Notes: a model not told the origin generated them from the sequence alone. Shown: positions 48,828-56,730, counted from the first letter of the stretch. The stretch is DNA of 64,000 bases from Porphyrobacter sp. GA68 (GCF_022605525.1 NZ_JAKQYJ010000001.1:1464794-1528793), one strand, 5' to 3'. Program-made: numbers and translations.

Positions 48828-49451
48828 TCATTTGGCCTCCCAAGAACCCTTGCGACTCTTGAACCCCGGAAGGCTATTGCACGCGACGGCGCGTTCAAAT
48901 CCGATCAACCTTGCAACTGCCTCACAGCGCTCCTCATCAATCCTCATTCGACCTTCTCGAAGGGCGAGATAGACGGCCTCGATATACCCGTCGCCGACGA
49001 GCGCAGACTGCACCGCTGGGTGCACCAAAAGGTCCAGCGACCAAGCGGGGGCTTGACCGTCCATCAGGTCTTGGGCTCGCGCCCGACCCTTTCGCTCATC
49101 GACAACGGGCAGAAAACCCTGTGACACCGCCACTGCAATCGTAGCTGCTTCGCCGTCATCTAGCGAACCGGGAGAACGGATCATCGTCTCGAAAAGACGA
49201 GCCGCTGCATCATCCATCTGGACGACCTTGACGACGTTCTCCGATATCAGGCGTTGGATGAACCCGTTCTCGCCATTGGCGTGACTAGTTTCATGGTTGA
49301 GTTCCGTAACCACCGTTTCAGCCAGAACAATGTCGTTTGGAATGGCCCGAAGCACCTGTTCGCCAAACGTACAAGCGTGCAGATTGATCAGTACGCTCGT
49401 ATCGGGGACTAATGGGGTCAGCGTATCAGAGAGGGAGCTTAAACAGGTCAT
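48828..49451 (-). CDS. PIN-like nuclease, last gene of the QueC cassette
   Basis: The 207-residue protein has the acidic residues of a PIN fold in order: Asp17 in VPDTSVLINL, Glu50 in VVTELNHE, Asp98/Asp99 and Glu101 in SLDDGEAATIAVA, and Asp118 in PVVDER. PIN domains are metal-dependent ribonucleases common as toxins. I start at ATG 49451, which has gaggag ten bases upstream. An upstream TTG at 49469 lies inside that site. It overlaps the protease gene by 26 bases. A PIN protein next to an Xre/M78 gene is a known toxin-antitoxin arrangement, but here both are joined to a QueC-like operon. Targets are unknown. Confidence 0.78.
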   Translation of the reverse strand: MTCLSSLSDTLTPLVPDTSVLINLHACTFGEQVLRAIPNDIVLAETVVTELNHETSHANGENGFIQRLISENVVKVVQMDDAAARLFETMIRSPGSLDDGEAATIAVAVSQGFLPVVDERKGRARAQDLMDGQAPAWSLDLLVHPAVQSALVGDGYIEAVYLALREGRMRIDEERCEAVARLIGFERAVACNSLPGFKSRKGSWEAK

Positions 49452-50613
49452 CCGTTTCGCTCTCCTCAAGTTCCATTTGATCGAGCAGAGCGCGCAGCTC
49501 TAGTCGCTTGATTTTAAGAAGCTCGGCCAATTGTCCTTCCGACATCAGATCGCGCTTCCAGGCGGTGTAGGCCATGAAGCTCATGCGATGGGACACCGGC
49601 CGGTTTGCATCATCTTTTGCGGGGTCGGGCTTACTTGAAGCATCGCCCAGCACTTCACGCACCTGTGCGGGAGTAAAGCCACCATGGGCTTTCAGTTTGT
49701 CCCATGCTCCCCGCTTAACAAGCCCGAGCTCTTCCAGCCTCCTCACACAGGCTTCGCGTGAAATGCGGAAATGGTGCGCCTGTACGATGATTGGCCTGCG
49801 GGTAATCTCAGAGCCAGCGGTGAGCTGACGCCACGCCGCTTCAAAGCTCTTGCGCGGTGAGAGAAAGGCGCGCCCAAACGCGTGAGCATATCGCTCTTCG
49901 CGGGACTGAAACTTCTCATTTTCCTCCAGAACTTCTGGCGCCTGACGAGTGCCAACGAAATGCCCCAGCTCGTGAGCTGCGGATTGAATACGCCGCTCCA
50001 GTGGGAAGTTCGCATTCAAGAGAATGCAAGCTCCCAAAGTTTGGTCGTAGGTGAAGAGCGCATCCACCTTCGAACCCTTCGACAGGCGTCGCTGGTAGAG
50101 TCGGATGCCGAGATCCAACTCCATCAGGGTGAAGATATCGGCGATTGGGCCAGAGCCCAATCCGAGCCAGTCGCGTAGCTCCTGCGCGTGCTGTTCTGCC
50201 AATTCGACGACATCGCCGGTGTTGATGCCCCTTTCAGGCGGGTAATTCTTAGGCCGCTCAATGCCGAGAATGTTCTCCAGTTCGACCTCAGCTCGAACGA
50301 GATCATTCAGCAGTTGTACTGCCTCGCCGGTATGCTCATCCTCGGTTTCGCGCAGTCGGCGGAAGCGTGGCACAAGATCAGTATGGACTGCCTCGCGGCG
50401 CAGCAGGGCATTTACCGACACCCCATAATGGTTCGCAAGCGCCTGAAGCTCTTGAATGCGAACCCGCCTATCCCCCTTTTCAATAGAAACGAGGGTGGGG
50501 CGAGACATACCAATTACCTTGGCTGCATCGTCCTGACGGATTTTTGCGGTTTCGCGGGCAAGGCGAAGGCGGCGACCAATCTCCTGTGCGGTCAGCTCGT
50601 TTAGATCAGCCAT
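49426..50613 (-). CDS. Xre-family HTH and ImmA/IrrE metallopeptidase (M78) protein
   Basis: The 395-residue protein starts with an Xre helix-turn-helix (about 9-70, with DDAAKVIGMSRPTLVSIEKGDR). A zincin of the ImmA/IrrE type follows: HELGH at 214-218 and a downstream Glu in REERYAHAFGRAFLSP (about 240). Family members cut repressors or antitoxins in response to a signal, and the HTH usually binds the operon's own promoter. The C-terminal 130 residues may sense the signal. gggagg precedes the ATG. It overlaps the QueC gene by eight bases and the PIN gene by 26. It is the likely regulator of the cassette. Confidence 0.88.
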   Translation of the reverse strand: MADLNELTAQEIGRRLRLARETAKIRQDDAAKVIGMSRPTLVSIEKGDRRVRIQELQALANHYGVSVNALLRREAVHTDLVPRFRRLRETEDEHTGEAVQLLNDLVRAEVELENILGIERPKNYPPERGINTGDVVELAEQHAQELRDWLGLGSGPIADIFTLMELDLGIRLYQRRLSKGSKVDALFTYDQTLGACILLNANFPLERRIQSAAHELGHFVGTRQAPEVLEENEKFQSREERYAHAFGRAFLSPRKSFEAAWRQLTAGSEITRRPIIVQAHHFRISREACVRRLEELGLVKRGAWDKLKAHGGFTPAQVREVLGDASSKPDPAKDDANRPVSHRMSFMAYTAWKRDLMSEGQLAELLKIKRLELRALLDQMELEESETDDLFKLPL

Positions 50614-51979
50614 GGCGACCTCCCTTCATCCATAGTTGCAGAAAGCTCTCTTCGCCTTGGTCCTGCTCGAATGCGGCCCATTCTTTCGAATGTTGCAGGA
50701 GCATGTCCCGAAGCCTTCTAGTCACGTCATCTACTGACGATCCAAGGGAGTCAGCGATTTGGAATGCGTGAGGCTTCAGGGCGGTATCTGGCACACCGGC
50801 CAGTTCGGCCAGTTGTTGCAGGTGCCGCGCGCCCATGTAGCCGTAATCATAAAGGGTTTTGGTGGCCCTGAAGCTGCTTTGCTTCGGCAGGGCATCACTA
50901 AATCGCGCGGCTCGCAAATCGGCAATGGCATACTTCTCGGGCGGCTCGACAACGCCGGCCGCGTGCAGGCTTATCCGGCGCAATAGGCACGCCGCACAAA
51001 TGCCGCATTGGCGTACTTTCCCTCCCACGCGCACGTTGGCCCGTTGCTGCCAGCACGAACGGGTATCAATGACCTGTTGGGGCTGTACCCCTGGCTTTGC
51101 CAGAAATGCTGCGATGGTCTGGCCTTTGGTATGCCAGAGGCGCGGCTGTTCATAGGTCAGATCGATGCCAAGCAAAGCCTTTACGAAGCGCTCCATCTTT
51201 CTGAAGAAGGTCGGGTGGTTCCGGTAATCTGGATAGATGTTGAGCAGTGGGAGCAACACTGGCCCCAATGCGCCCTGTCCACTTTCAGGCACAATGATCC
51301 GGCTGACATTTGACAGCTGCGAGGCGATTGCAGTCACCGCCGCAAATTTGAAACCGCGCGACCGGGCACTGTTCTCAGGATTCGGCTTCACCTTCACATC
51401 AAAGGGCAGGCGGTCGAACGGTCGCTCATCTTTGCGCAGTCGTTCCTTGAATTTCGACACACGCACGCTCACGGCAGTGTTATTCTCGTTGTAGAGGCCC
51501 GAGACACTTAGCGAGTCCACGCCTTCGCTGTACGCAATGGCGAACGCCTTTTGCTGGTTCGGGAATAGCGGGCCTTGTCGCGGCCTGCTTGTTGCTGCGC
51601 CCTCATGGCGCACGAAGCTGAAACGCCACTCGTCGCCAGTCAGATGGCGCAGGGTATCGCAAAGACTTTGTTGAACAGTCGCATCCTGCCAGGTCGCAAG
51701 CTCAATCACGGGCACAGTCACATGAAAGTGCCGTGCCCAATGTGCATTGGCGCGTCCCCAGCGACGATCTGCAAATTCGACTGCCGCGCAGACAATCAAC
51801 AGGTCGTGGTGAATGTTGCTCCAGCCTTCATGGCAGTAGCTGTCAAAGATGTCCTTATCGCACTTAATCTCTGAGCCGATGGTCGCATAAACGCGCCCCT
51901 TCGCGCCTCGACGCGGAGCCGCTTGCCCCGCCTCAAGTATGGTTAGGTCACGCTCAGAAATCATAGAAAATTCACTCAT
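50606..51979 (-). CDS. QueC-like protein with N-terminal extension (defence-type 7-deazaguanine enzyme)
   Basis: The 457-residue protein has a QueC (7-cyano-7-deazaguanine synthase) core at about 145-345. The PP-loop reads SEGVDS at 151-156, where QueC has SGGxDS. The zinc site is complete: Cys309 plus Cys325, Cys328 and Cys331 in QCGICAACLLRR. EQPRLWHTKGQTIAAF matches the segment before it in QueC. About 140 extra N-terminal residues (HHDLLIVCAAVEFADRRW; HVTVPV; LTGDEWRF) resemble the extension of defence-associated QueC-like proteins. QueC uses ATP and ammonia to turn 7-carboxy-7-deazaguanine into preQ0. No queD, queE or folE is near. Start is uncertain: GTG 51988 overlaps the upstream stop, ATG 51979 is three codons on. 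Confidence 0.87.
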   Translation of the reverse strand: MSEFSMISERDLTILEAGQAAPRRGAKGRVYATIGSEIKCDKDIFDSYCHEGWSNIHHDLLIVCAAVEFADRRWGRANAHWARHFHVTVPVIELATWQDATVQQSLCDTLRHLTGDEWRFSFVRHEGAATSRPRQGPLFPNQQKAFAIAYSEGVDSLSVSGLYNENNTAVSVRVSKFKERLRKDERPFDRLPFDVKVKPNPENSARSRGFKFAAVTAIASQLSNVSRIIVPESGQGALGPVLLPLLNIYPDYRNHPTFFRKMERFVKALLGIDLTYEQPRLWHTKGQTIAAFLAKPGVQPQQVIDTRSCWQQRANVRVGGKVRQCGICAACLLRRISLHAAGVVEPPEKYAIADLRAARFSDALPKQSSFRATKTLYDYGYMGARHLQQLAELAGVPDTALKPHAFQIADSLGSSVDDVTRRLRDMLLQHSKEWAAFEQDQGEESFLQLWMKGGRHG

Positions 51980-51984
51980 TACGA

Positions 51985-52554
51985 TCACAGAATTGGGTCA
52001 TCGAGACCGGTTCTTTTTTTGGCGTCCAGCTTGAACGCGTTCTTGTCGCAGCTCTTCACGGCATCCTGAATGCGCGCACGGTCGAGGCTCTTTGAGACTT
52101 CGCCCAATCCTTCATTGAGACGGTCGAGCTGGTCTCTGTGCATCGGGCCTTCCCGGTGCGCCTCTAGCCCAGCTTCCTGAATACGGGTGAGCGTCTTGCC
52201 GATATTGGTTTCGACACATGCGTTCAAAGCCTTGTCGATTGCATCGCGAGAGCTCTCACCATCGTGCAGCCTCATGGCGACTTCACGTTGGAGGTCATCC
52301 GAAAATTCCGACTTATCGTGCTTTTCGAAGATGCCCTTGATTGATCCCTTCGGATCGAGATCAAGCTGCCCATCCGCACCATGACTCTGCAGGTCGCGGA
52401 TCAGTCCGTCGTTTCCTGACAAGATACCGTTCACGATGGCATCGCTGCCCAGTGCACACCGAGTGTCATGATCTTCAGCCTCATTCTGTACAGCTTCCGC
52501 AAACCGCCTTGAGCGACTGTCGAGCTTCAAATTTTTGAATGGGCCGTCGGTCAT
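51985..52554 (-). CDS. First gene of the QueC cassette, unknown helical protein
   Basis: The 189-residue, charged, apparently all-helical protein has no signal peptide, membrane segment or motif that I recognise. Three cysteines are scattered (TRCALG, NACVET, KSCDKN). I start at ATG 52554, which has a near-perfect aggagg six bases upstream. The frame is open 16 codons more, through the promoter region. The QueC-like gene begins at the stop of this one. First-gene position, strong translation signals and tight coupling suggest a partner or substrate of the QueC-like enzyme, in the manner of QatB in Qat; this is inference from position only. Confidence 0.75.
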   Translation of the reverse strand: MTDGPFKNLKLDSRSRRFAEAVQNEAEDHDTRCALGSDAIVNGILSGNDGLIRDLQSHGADGQLDLDPKGSIKGIFEKHDKSEFSDDLQREVAMRLHDGESSRDAIDKALNACVETNIGKTLTRIQEAGLEAHREGPMHRDQLDRLNEGLGEVSKSLDRARIQDAVKSCDKNAFKLDAKKRTGLDDPIL

Positions 52555-52573
52555 GCCGTCCTCCTGCGGCGGA

Positions 52574-52602
52574 CTATAACGTGCACAGTCTGACAATGTC
52601 AA
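52574..52602 (-). promoter_or_regulatory. Promoter of the QueC cassette with overlapping palindrome
   Basis: Reading the minus strand, a perfect -35 TTGACA (plus 52597-52602) and a -10 TTATAG (plus 52574-52579) are 17 bases apart, 20 bases upstream of the first ATG. The palindrome TGACA-A-TGTCA (52591-52601) covers most of the -35, and another TGACA lies exactly 30 bases away at 52621-52625. The Xre protein encoded in the operon is the obvious candidate to bind here. Confidence 0.7.
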
Positions 52603-52849
52603 TATTCAAGCATAATAACCTGACATCAGACAGGACATCCTTGATGGACGTGAAAGCTCAGGTTGCTGAAACGTACTGCAAGCTGAAGGAGATCGCTTGT
52701 GCCAGCGTGGCAGAACGTCGGACTTTGGGGGGCTCGCGTGCGCCCCCAGATTGACTGAATGGAGAATGTAACCGTCGCCCCTTAGAGGGGAGGGAGCTTT
52801 GCTCTTCCTGAGCCGGGGCATGTCCGTCCCGGCGATCAGGAGAATTCCC

Positions 52850-53779
52850 ATGACCAAGTCCCGCCGCACTGCTTCGATTTCGCCTGCCCAGCGGATTACC
52901 GACGCCATCATCGAGAAGCTCGAGCAAGGAACTAAACCCTGGGTCAAGCCATGGCGCGGTGTACCTGTCTCGCGACCCTTGCGTTCCTGCGGGACGCCCT
53001 ATCGCGGGATGAACACCTTCTGGTTGTGGTTGGTGGCCGATGGCTGCGGGTACGCCTCGCCCTACTGGATGACCTATCGCCAGTGTCAGGCGCTCGGCGG
53101 GCAGGTCCGAAAGGGCGAAAAATCGACCATCGCGATTTTCTACAAGAGCTACACGAAGGAGGTCGAGAACGCCGAAGGCGACGCGGACACCGAGAACCGG
53201 CGCGTGCTCAAGGCCTATGCCGTGTTCAACGCCGACCAATGCGATGGCCTCCCCGCATTCTATCATCCCAAGCCACTCATTGCCGCGCTGGAGCCCGAAG
53301 GACGCGAAGACCGCCTTGATGCCTTCTTTGCCCATATCGGCGCAGACCTGCGCCATCATGGCGCGCAGGCCTATTACGAGCCGCTGCGCGACCGAGTGAC
53401 CATGCCGCCAGCCGAACTCTTCCAAGCTTATGACCACTACTATGCGACGCTCGCACACGAGTTGTCGCACTGGACGGGGCATTCCTCGCGGCTCGACCGT
53501 GATCTCAAGAACCGCTTCGGCAGCGACGCCTATGTTGCCGAAGAACTGATCGCAGAACTGTCCTCAGCCATTCTCGGGGCAGAACTGGGTCTTCCGGTCA
53601 CCCACCTCGACCATCACGCCAGCTACATCGCGTCCTGGCTCAAAATCCTCAAATCGGACGAGCGTGCGATCCTGACGGCTGCAGCAAAAGCCGAGGAAGC
53701 GGCCAGCCTGTTGCTCGAACTGGGTGGCCAGAAATCTAGCGAAGGCGAGACCGACATCGATCTCGCTGATGCAGCCTGA
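52850..53779 (+). CDS. ardC: ArdC-like antirestriction protein
   Basis: The 309-residue protein has the ArdC N-terminal single-stranded-DNA-binding domain (about 10-145, with KPWVKPWRG, PYRGMNTFWLW and GGQVRKGEKS). A zincin-like domain follows with HELSH at 203-207 and Glu candidates near 232-236. ArdC proteins protect the incoming strand from restriction during conjugation. The leader has the gatcaggag motif shared with other genes of this element. It marks the right flank of the QueC cassette, where backbone genes resume on the plus strand. Confidence 0.92.
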   Translation: MTKSRRTASISPAQRITDAIIEKLEQGTKPWVKPWRGVPVSRPLRSCGTPYRGMNTFWLWLVADGCGYASPYWMTYRQCQALGGQVRKGEKSTIAIFYKSYTKEVENAEGDADTENRRVLKAYAVFNADQCDGLPAFYHPKPLIAALEPEGREDRLDAFFAHIGADLRHHGAQAYYEPLRDRVTMPPAELFQAYDHYYATLAHELSHWTGHSSRLDRDLKNRFGSDAYVAEELIAELSSAILGAELGLPVTHLDHHASYIASWLKILKSDERAILTAAAKAEEAASLLLELGGQKSSEGETDIDLADAA

Positions 53780-53790
53780 GGAGCAGTGAG

Positions 53791-54231
53791 ATGGGACGTT
53801 CCGTCAGCTACCCGACCGGCTCCGTGGTGGCCTTTCGCCTGCTTGATGACGGCGACGACGAAGATGTCGACTGGGTCTACGACTGCCTCGTCGAAGAGAT
53901 CATCGATACCACGAAGGCGGCCTTACCTTCCTTTCAGCGCTTCGATGGATGGCGCGGCCGCGAGGATCGCATCCTCCTGCGCAATGCCTTCGCCGATTGC
54001 GGCATATCGACCTATTGCGGGCTCGCCGCGATCTGGCTCGCCGAACGAGACGATCCCCGGTACTGGGAGGCGGATTTTGACATCCCGCGAACGGCAAGGG
54101 CACGGCACTGGCTCGCTCAAGTGTCGGGAAGGTTCATCGACCTGTTCGGTGAGTTGCGCCTGGTCGGGCGATTCTCGAATGGCGAAGCGATCTTCGAGCG
54201 CTCCCGATCCAACTGCGACACCGGGTCCTGA
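53791..54231 (+). CDS. Conserved ICE hypothetical protein, 146 residues
   Basis: A soluble, acidic protein (MGRSVSYPTGSVVAFRLLDD at the start) with the central segment FQRFDGWRGREDRILLRNAFA. No known domain is recognised. It follows ardC by 11 bases with gaggag before its ATG, so it is probably co-transcribed. Similar genes beside ardC are, as I recall, usual in sphingomonad plasmids and ICEs. Function is unknown. Confidence 0.75.
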   Translation: MGRSVSYPTGSVVAFRLLDDGDDEDVDWVYDCLVEEIIDTTKAALPSFQRFDGWRGREDRILLRNAFADCGISTYCGLAAIWLAERDDPRYWEADFDIPRTARARHWLAQVSGRFIDLFGELRLVGRFSNGEAIFERSRSNCDTGS

Positions 54232-54450
54232 TCCTGCCTCATCCCTGCCCACCGGGAAAGGCCCTTGGGCCGGTCGGGGCGCGCCGCAACCTGCGGCCCG
54301 TCGGCCCGTGTTGCCCGCGCCAGCCTAGGGCCGCAGGTTTCCCGCTACGCGGTGCGCCTTGCCCCTTTCCCCGGCCCTGATCGGGCTCCGGCGGACAGGC
54401 CCGAGGCAATGGTGCCTCCTCTCGTTGTCCCCGCGATCAGGAGACACTCC

Positions 54451-55383
54451 ATGTACGACAGCTTCATCGATCAGTTGAGCGGCCTCGACCTTTCAGGCCT
54501 CAGCATCAGGCCAGCCCCCTTCAACGAGACCGACTTTCCCTGCGAGGATGCGATCGACCAGACGCTTGGTGCCGTATGGTCCGACCTCTTCGCCATGTTT
54601 TCCGACACGGCCCTGGAAGCAGATGCCGAGGATATTGCCTGGGGCGTGGTCAATCTCTTTCACCGTGCCGCCAGCCGGAAGTCCGCTCAGCTTGACCGGG
54701 CGAGCGACGAGATCCGGGTCCTCATCGCATCTGCCGATGGATCCGAGGTACATTCGAGCAATCTGGAAGAGCAGGTCGAGCGCGCGCAGGCCGCCGAGGC
54801 CAGCATGCTGGCCTTCGAGCAGATGCGGGAGGCTGCCGCAGCACTTTACCGCGACGAGACCGGTTCCTCGTGGAAGCCCGTTTCAGGCTCGCGGACCAGC
54901 CATTCGCGCCACCTTACCTCGGCTGTGATTGATGCCCGCGACTTCCTCCGCGCACGCGCCGAGAACCGGCGTCACGCCCTGATACCGGAAGGAACTCCGG
55001 TCGTCTTTGCCGGTGGTCGCCAGAGCTTTGAAAGCGCCGAAGATGCGCGTGCCTATGCTGAGAACATCTGGGGGACTCTGGACAAGGTTCGCGATGTGGT
55101 TCCCGATCTCTTCCTGGTCCATGGCGGCGACGGCAAGGGTGCCGATCGCCTGGCAGCGAGCTGGGCCGAGCGCCGCGAAGTCCAGCAGTTGACGTATTCG
55201 CTCGATCGTCGGCTTGGTGCCCGCGCCGGGTTCAAGCGAAACGAGCAAATGCTTTCGCTCAATCCGCGTTATGTCGTCGCCTTTCCGGGCAATGGCGTCA
55301 CCGAACGGCTTGTGATCGGTGCCAAGGCGCGCCGGATCACCGTGGTCGATCGTCGCGGCCCGCTCGGAACCAGTCCAGCGTAA
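54451..55383 (+). CDS. DUF2493 (SLOG superfamily) protein with N-terminal helical domain
   Basis: The 310-residue protein has a helical N-terminal half and a C-terminal Rossmann-like DUF2493 domain. The SLOG motifs are visible: VVFAGGRQSF at 184-193, VHGGDGKGAD at 223-232, GFKRNEQML at 260-268 and VVAFPGNGVTE at 275-285. SLOG proteins bind nucleotides or nucleotide-derived ligands and are frequent in mobile elements and defence loci. The ATG at 54451 follows gcgatcaggagacactcc, the leader shared with other ICE genes. The frame is open upstream to 54265. Confidence 0.85.
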   Translation: MYDSFIDQLSGLDLSGLSIRPAPFNETDFPCEDAIDQTLGAVWSDLFAMFSDTALEADAEDIAWGVVNLFHRAASRKSAQLDRASDEIRVLIASADGSEVHSSNLEEQVERAQAAEASMLAFEQMREAAAALYRDETGSSWKPVSGSRTSHSRHLTSAVIDARDFLRARAENRRHALIPEGTPVVFAGGRQSFESAEDARAYAENIWGTLDKVRDVVPDLFLVHGGDGKGADRLAASWAERREVQQLTYSLDRRLGARAGFKRNEQMLSLNPRYVVAFPGNGVTERLVIGAKARRITVVDRRGPLGTSPA

Positions 55384-55715
55384 TTGCTGAGACTCTTTCG
55401 ACGACCTGTATCGAAAGTTCTTTTCAGCCGGAAAAAGGGCGGCCCCTTTCGGGACCGCCCATTAGGAGAGAACTCATTGCATTGCTGCTCCGAGCCCTTC
55501 GGGTCGCGCGGTCCTAATACCATCATTCCTGGATTAGTCGATTGTAGGCTTGCGAAAGGCCCGAATAGGTACGCTTTCGAGCAACCCGATTGCGCTCATT
55601 TCCAGTGATGCAGTTGACCTTCCAGTCATTTCTTCTGTGATCAAGTTCCTTCTCTCAGCGATTGAAGCAGATCTTTCCATTCTCGTACCCGACACTTCGG
55701 GCTACAGGACCGCAC
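55384..55715 (+). other. Intergenic stretch with two hairpins
   Basis: These 332 bases hold a terminator-like hairpin at 55395-55417 (ctttcga with tcgaaag, then ttctttt) and a GC-rich hairpin at 55437-55460 (gggcgg with ccgccc). A leader-like taggagagaactc follows, directly before ATT instead of ATG, as if a small gene had been lost. No coding sequence is convincing. Confidence 0.5.
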
Positions 55716-55985
55716 ATGCAACTTGACGATCTCCTGCAGCGCTACTTTGCCACCACCGACCTCTCCGGGGTTGCCCCCGACGCCTTTGCAGCAGGCATTG
55801 AGCATTGCCGGGTCGATTTCGGCCTTGAGAAGGACCGGGGCAAGCGCTTTGCGCTGTGGTCGTTCCTGCACATGTTCGGGTCCGCCCCCGATCTCGATGT
55901 GGCATTCGAGGACGAGGAAGACCGGGAGGCGGCGCGCAACTTCATGGATCTCTTGGCGGCATCGGAGGGTGATGCAGCAGGCTGA
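55716..55985 (+). CDS. Conserved ICE hypothetical protein, 89 residues
   Basis: A small acidic, helical protein (MQLDDLLQRYFATTDLSGVAPDAF at the start). No domain is recognised. The ATG at 55716 has agga six bases before it; an earlier TTG at 55662 is in frame but unsupported. Composition and codon use match neighbouring backbone genes. Confidence 0.6.
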   Translation: MQLDDLLQRYFATTDLSGVAPDAFAAGIEHCRVDFGLEKDRGKRFALWSFLHMFGSAPDLDVAFEDEEDREAARNFMDLLAASEGDAAG

Positions 55986-56265
55986 TTGCAGCTCGGTCTT
56001 GGCACCTTCAGACCCGCACCCGATACCCATCCGGCTTTCTTCGCGAACAGTCCTGAACCAGGTCAGCTGAGGAGCCGCAACCCGTTCCTTTCCGGCCGTG
56101 TTGGCAGCTGCGCTGCCTGCCCGCACCACCCGTCATGAACAGGTTTCCCTTGGCCCCCAGACAATGTCTGCTGGCCTGCGGTGCAGTCCTCCCATGCCCT
56201 GCTTCTTCTGAATGTTCGCAAGCCGGAGATGGTCTCCGGTTTGAGGAACTGAAGGAACTTTCACC

Positions 56266-56664
56266 ATGACCAATATCGCAATCCTCACCGGCCGCATCGC
56301 GCGCGATCCGGATACCCGCGAGACCAAGGGCGGCACCGACGTCACCGGCATCACCGTCGTCACCGATCGCCCTGCGCGAGACAAGGACGGCAAGACCTAC
56401 AAGGACGAGAACGGCTACACCGCCAAGGAAAGCGAGTTCCACCGGGTGACCTGCTTCAACGGCCTCGCCAAGACCGTCGGCCAGTACTGCTCCAAGGGCC
56501 AGCTGGTATCGGTCCAGGGCCGCATCCACTACACCCAATGGGAGGACAAGGACGGGGTTACGCGCTACGGCACCGAGATCCTCGCCGACAAGGTCGACTT
56601 TCTCTCCCGCGGTAACGGCTCGGGTGACGACAACGACAACACCGACGCTCCCGAGATCGACTGA
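56266..56664 (+). CDS. ssb: Single-stranded DNA-binding protein
   Basis: The 132-residue protein is an OB-fold SSB: MTNIAILTGRIARDPDTRET at the start, ESEFHRVTCFNGLAKTVGQYCSKGQLVSV in the middle, and an acidic C-terminal tail. The tail lacks the DIPF tip of chromosomal SSB and ends in EID, so contact with host repair proteins may be altered. ICE-borne SSBs cover transferred single strands. A strong terminator follows. Confidence 0.94.
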   Translation: MTNIAILTGRIARDPDTRETKGGTDVTGITVVTDRPARDKDGKTYKDENGYTAKESEFHRVTCFNGLAKTVGQYCSKGQLVSVQGRIHYTQWEDKDGVTRYGTEILADKVDFLSRGNGSGDDNDNTDAPEID

Positions 56665-56687
56665 ACTCTCCCGTCGGTCTCCCTCCC

Positions 56688-56724
56688 GAAGGGGTCCTGT
56701 CCTACCGGACAGGGCCCCTTCTTG
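56688..56724 (+). terminator. Terminator after ssb
   Basis: A 15-bp stem (gaaggggtcctgtcc with ggacagggccccttc, one G-T pair) with loop tacc is followed by ttgctgttc. It lies between the convergent ssb and the DUF6437-like gene and may serve both strands. Confidence 0.85.
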
Positions 56725-56730
56725 CTGTTC

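Noticed and set aside
50606..51979. Housekeeping QueC for queuosine synthesis.
   Set aside because: The protein is about twice the usual length, has a variant PP-loop, sits in ICE cargo, and has no queD/queE neighbours.
48828..52554. Calling the cassette a standard Qat system or type IV CBASS.
   Set aside because: Only the QueC-like gene fits. No QatA-type ATPase, TatD nuclease, CD-NTase, TGT-like or CBASS effector gene is present.
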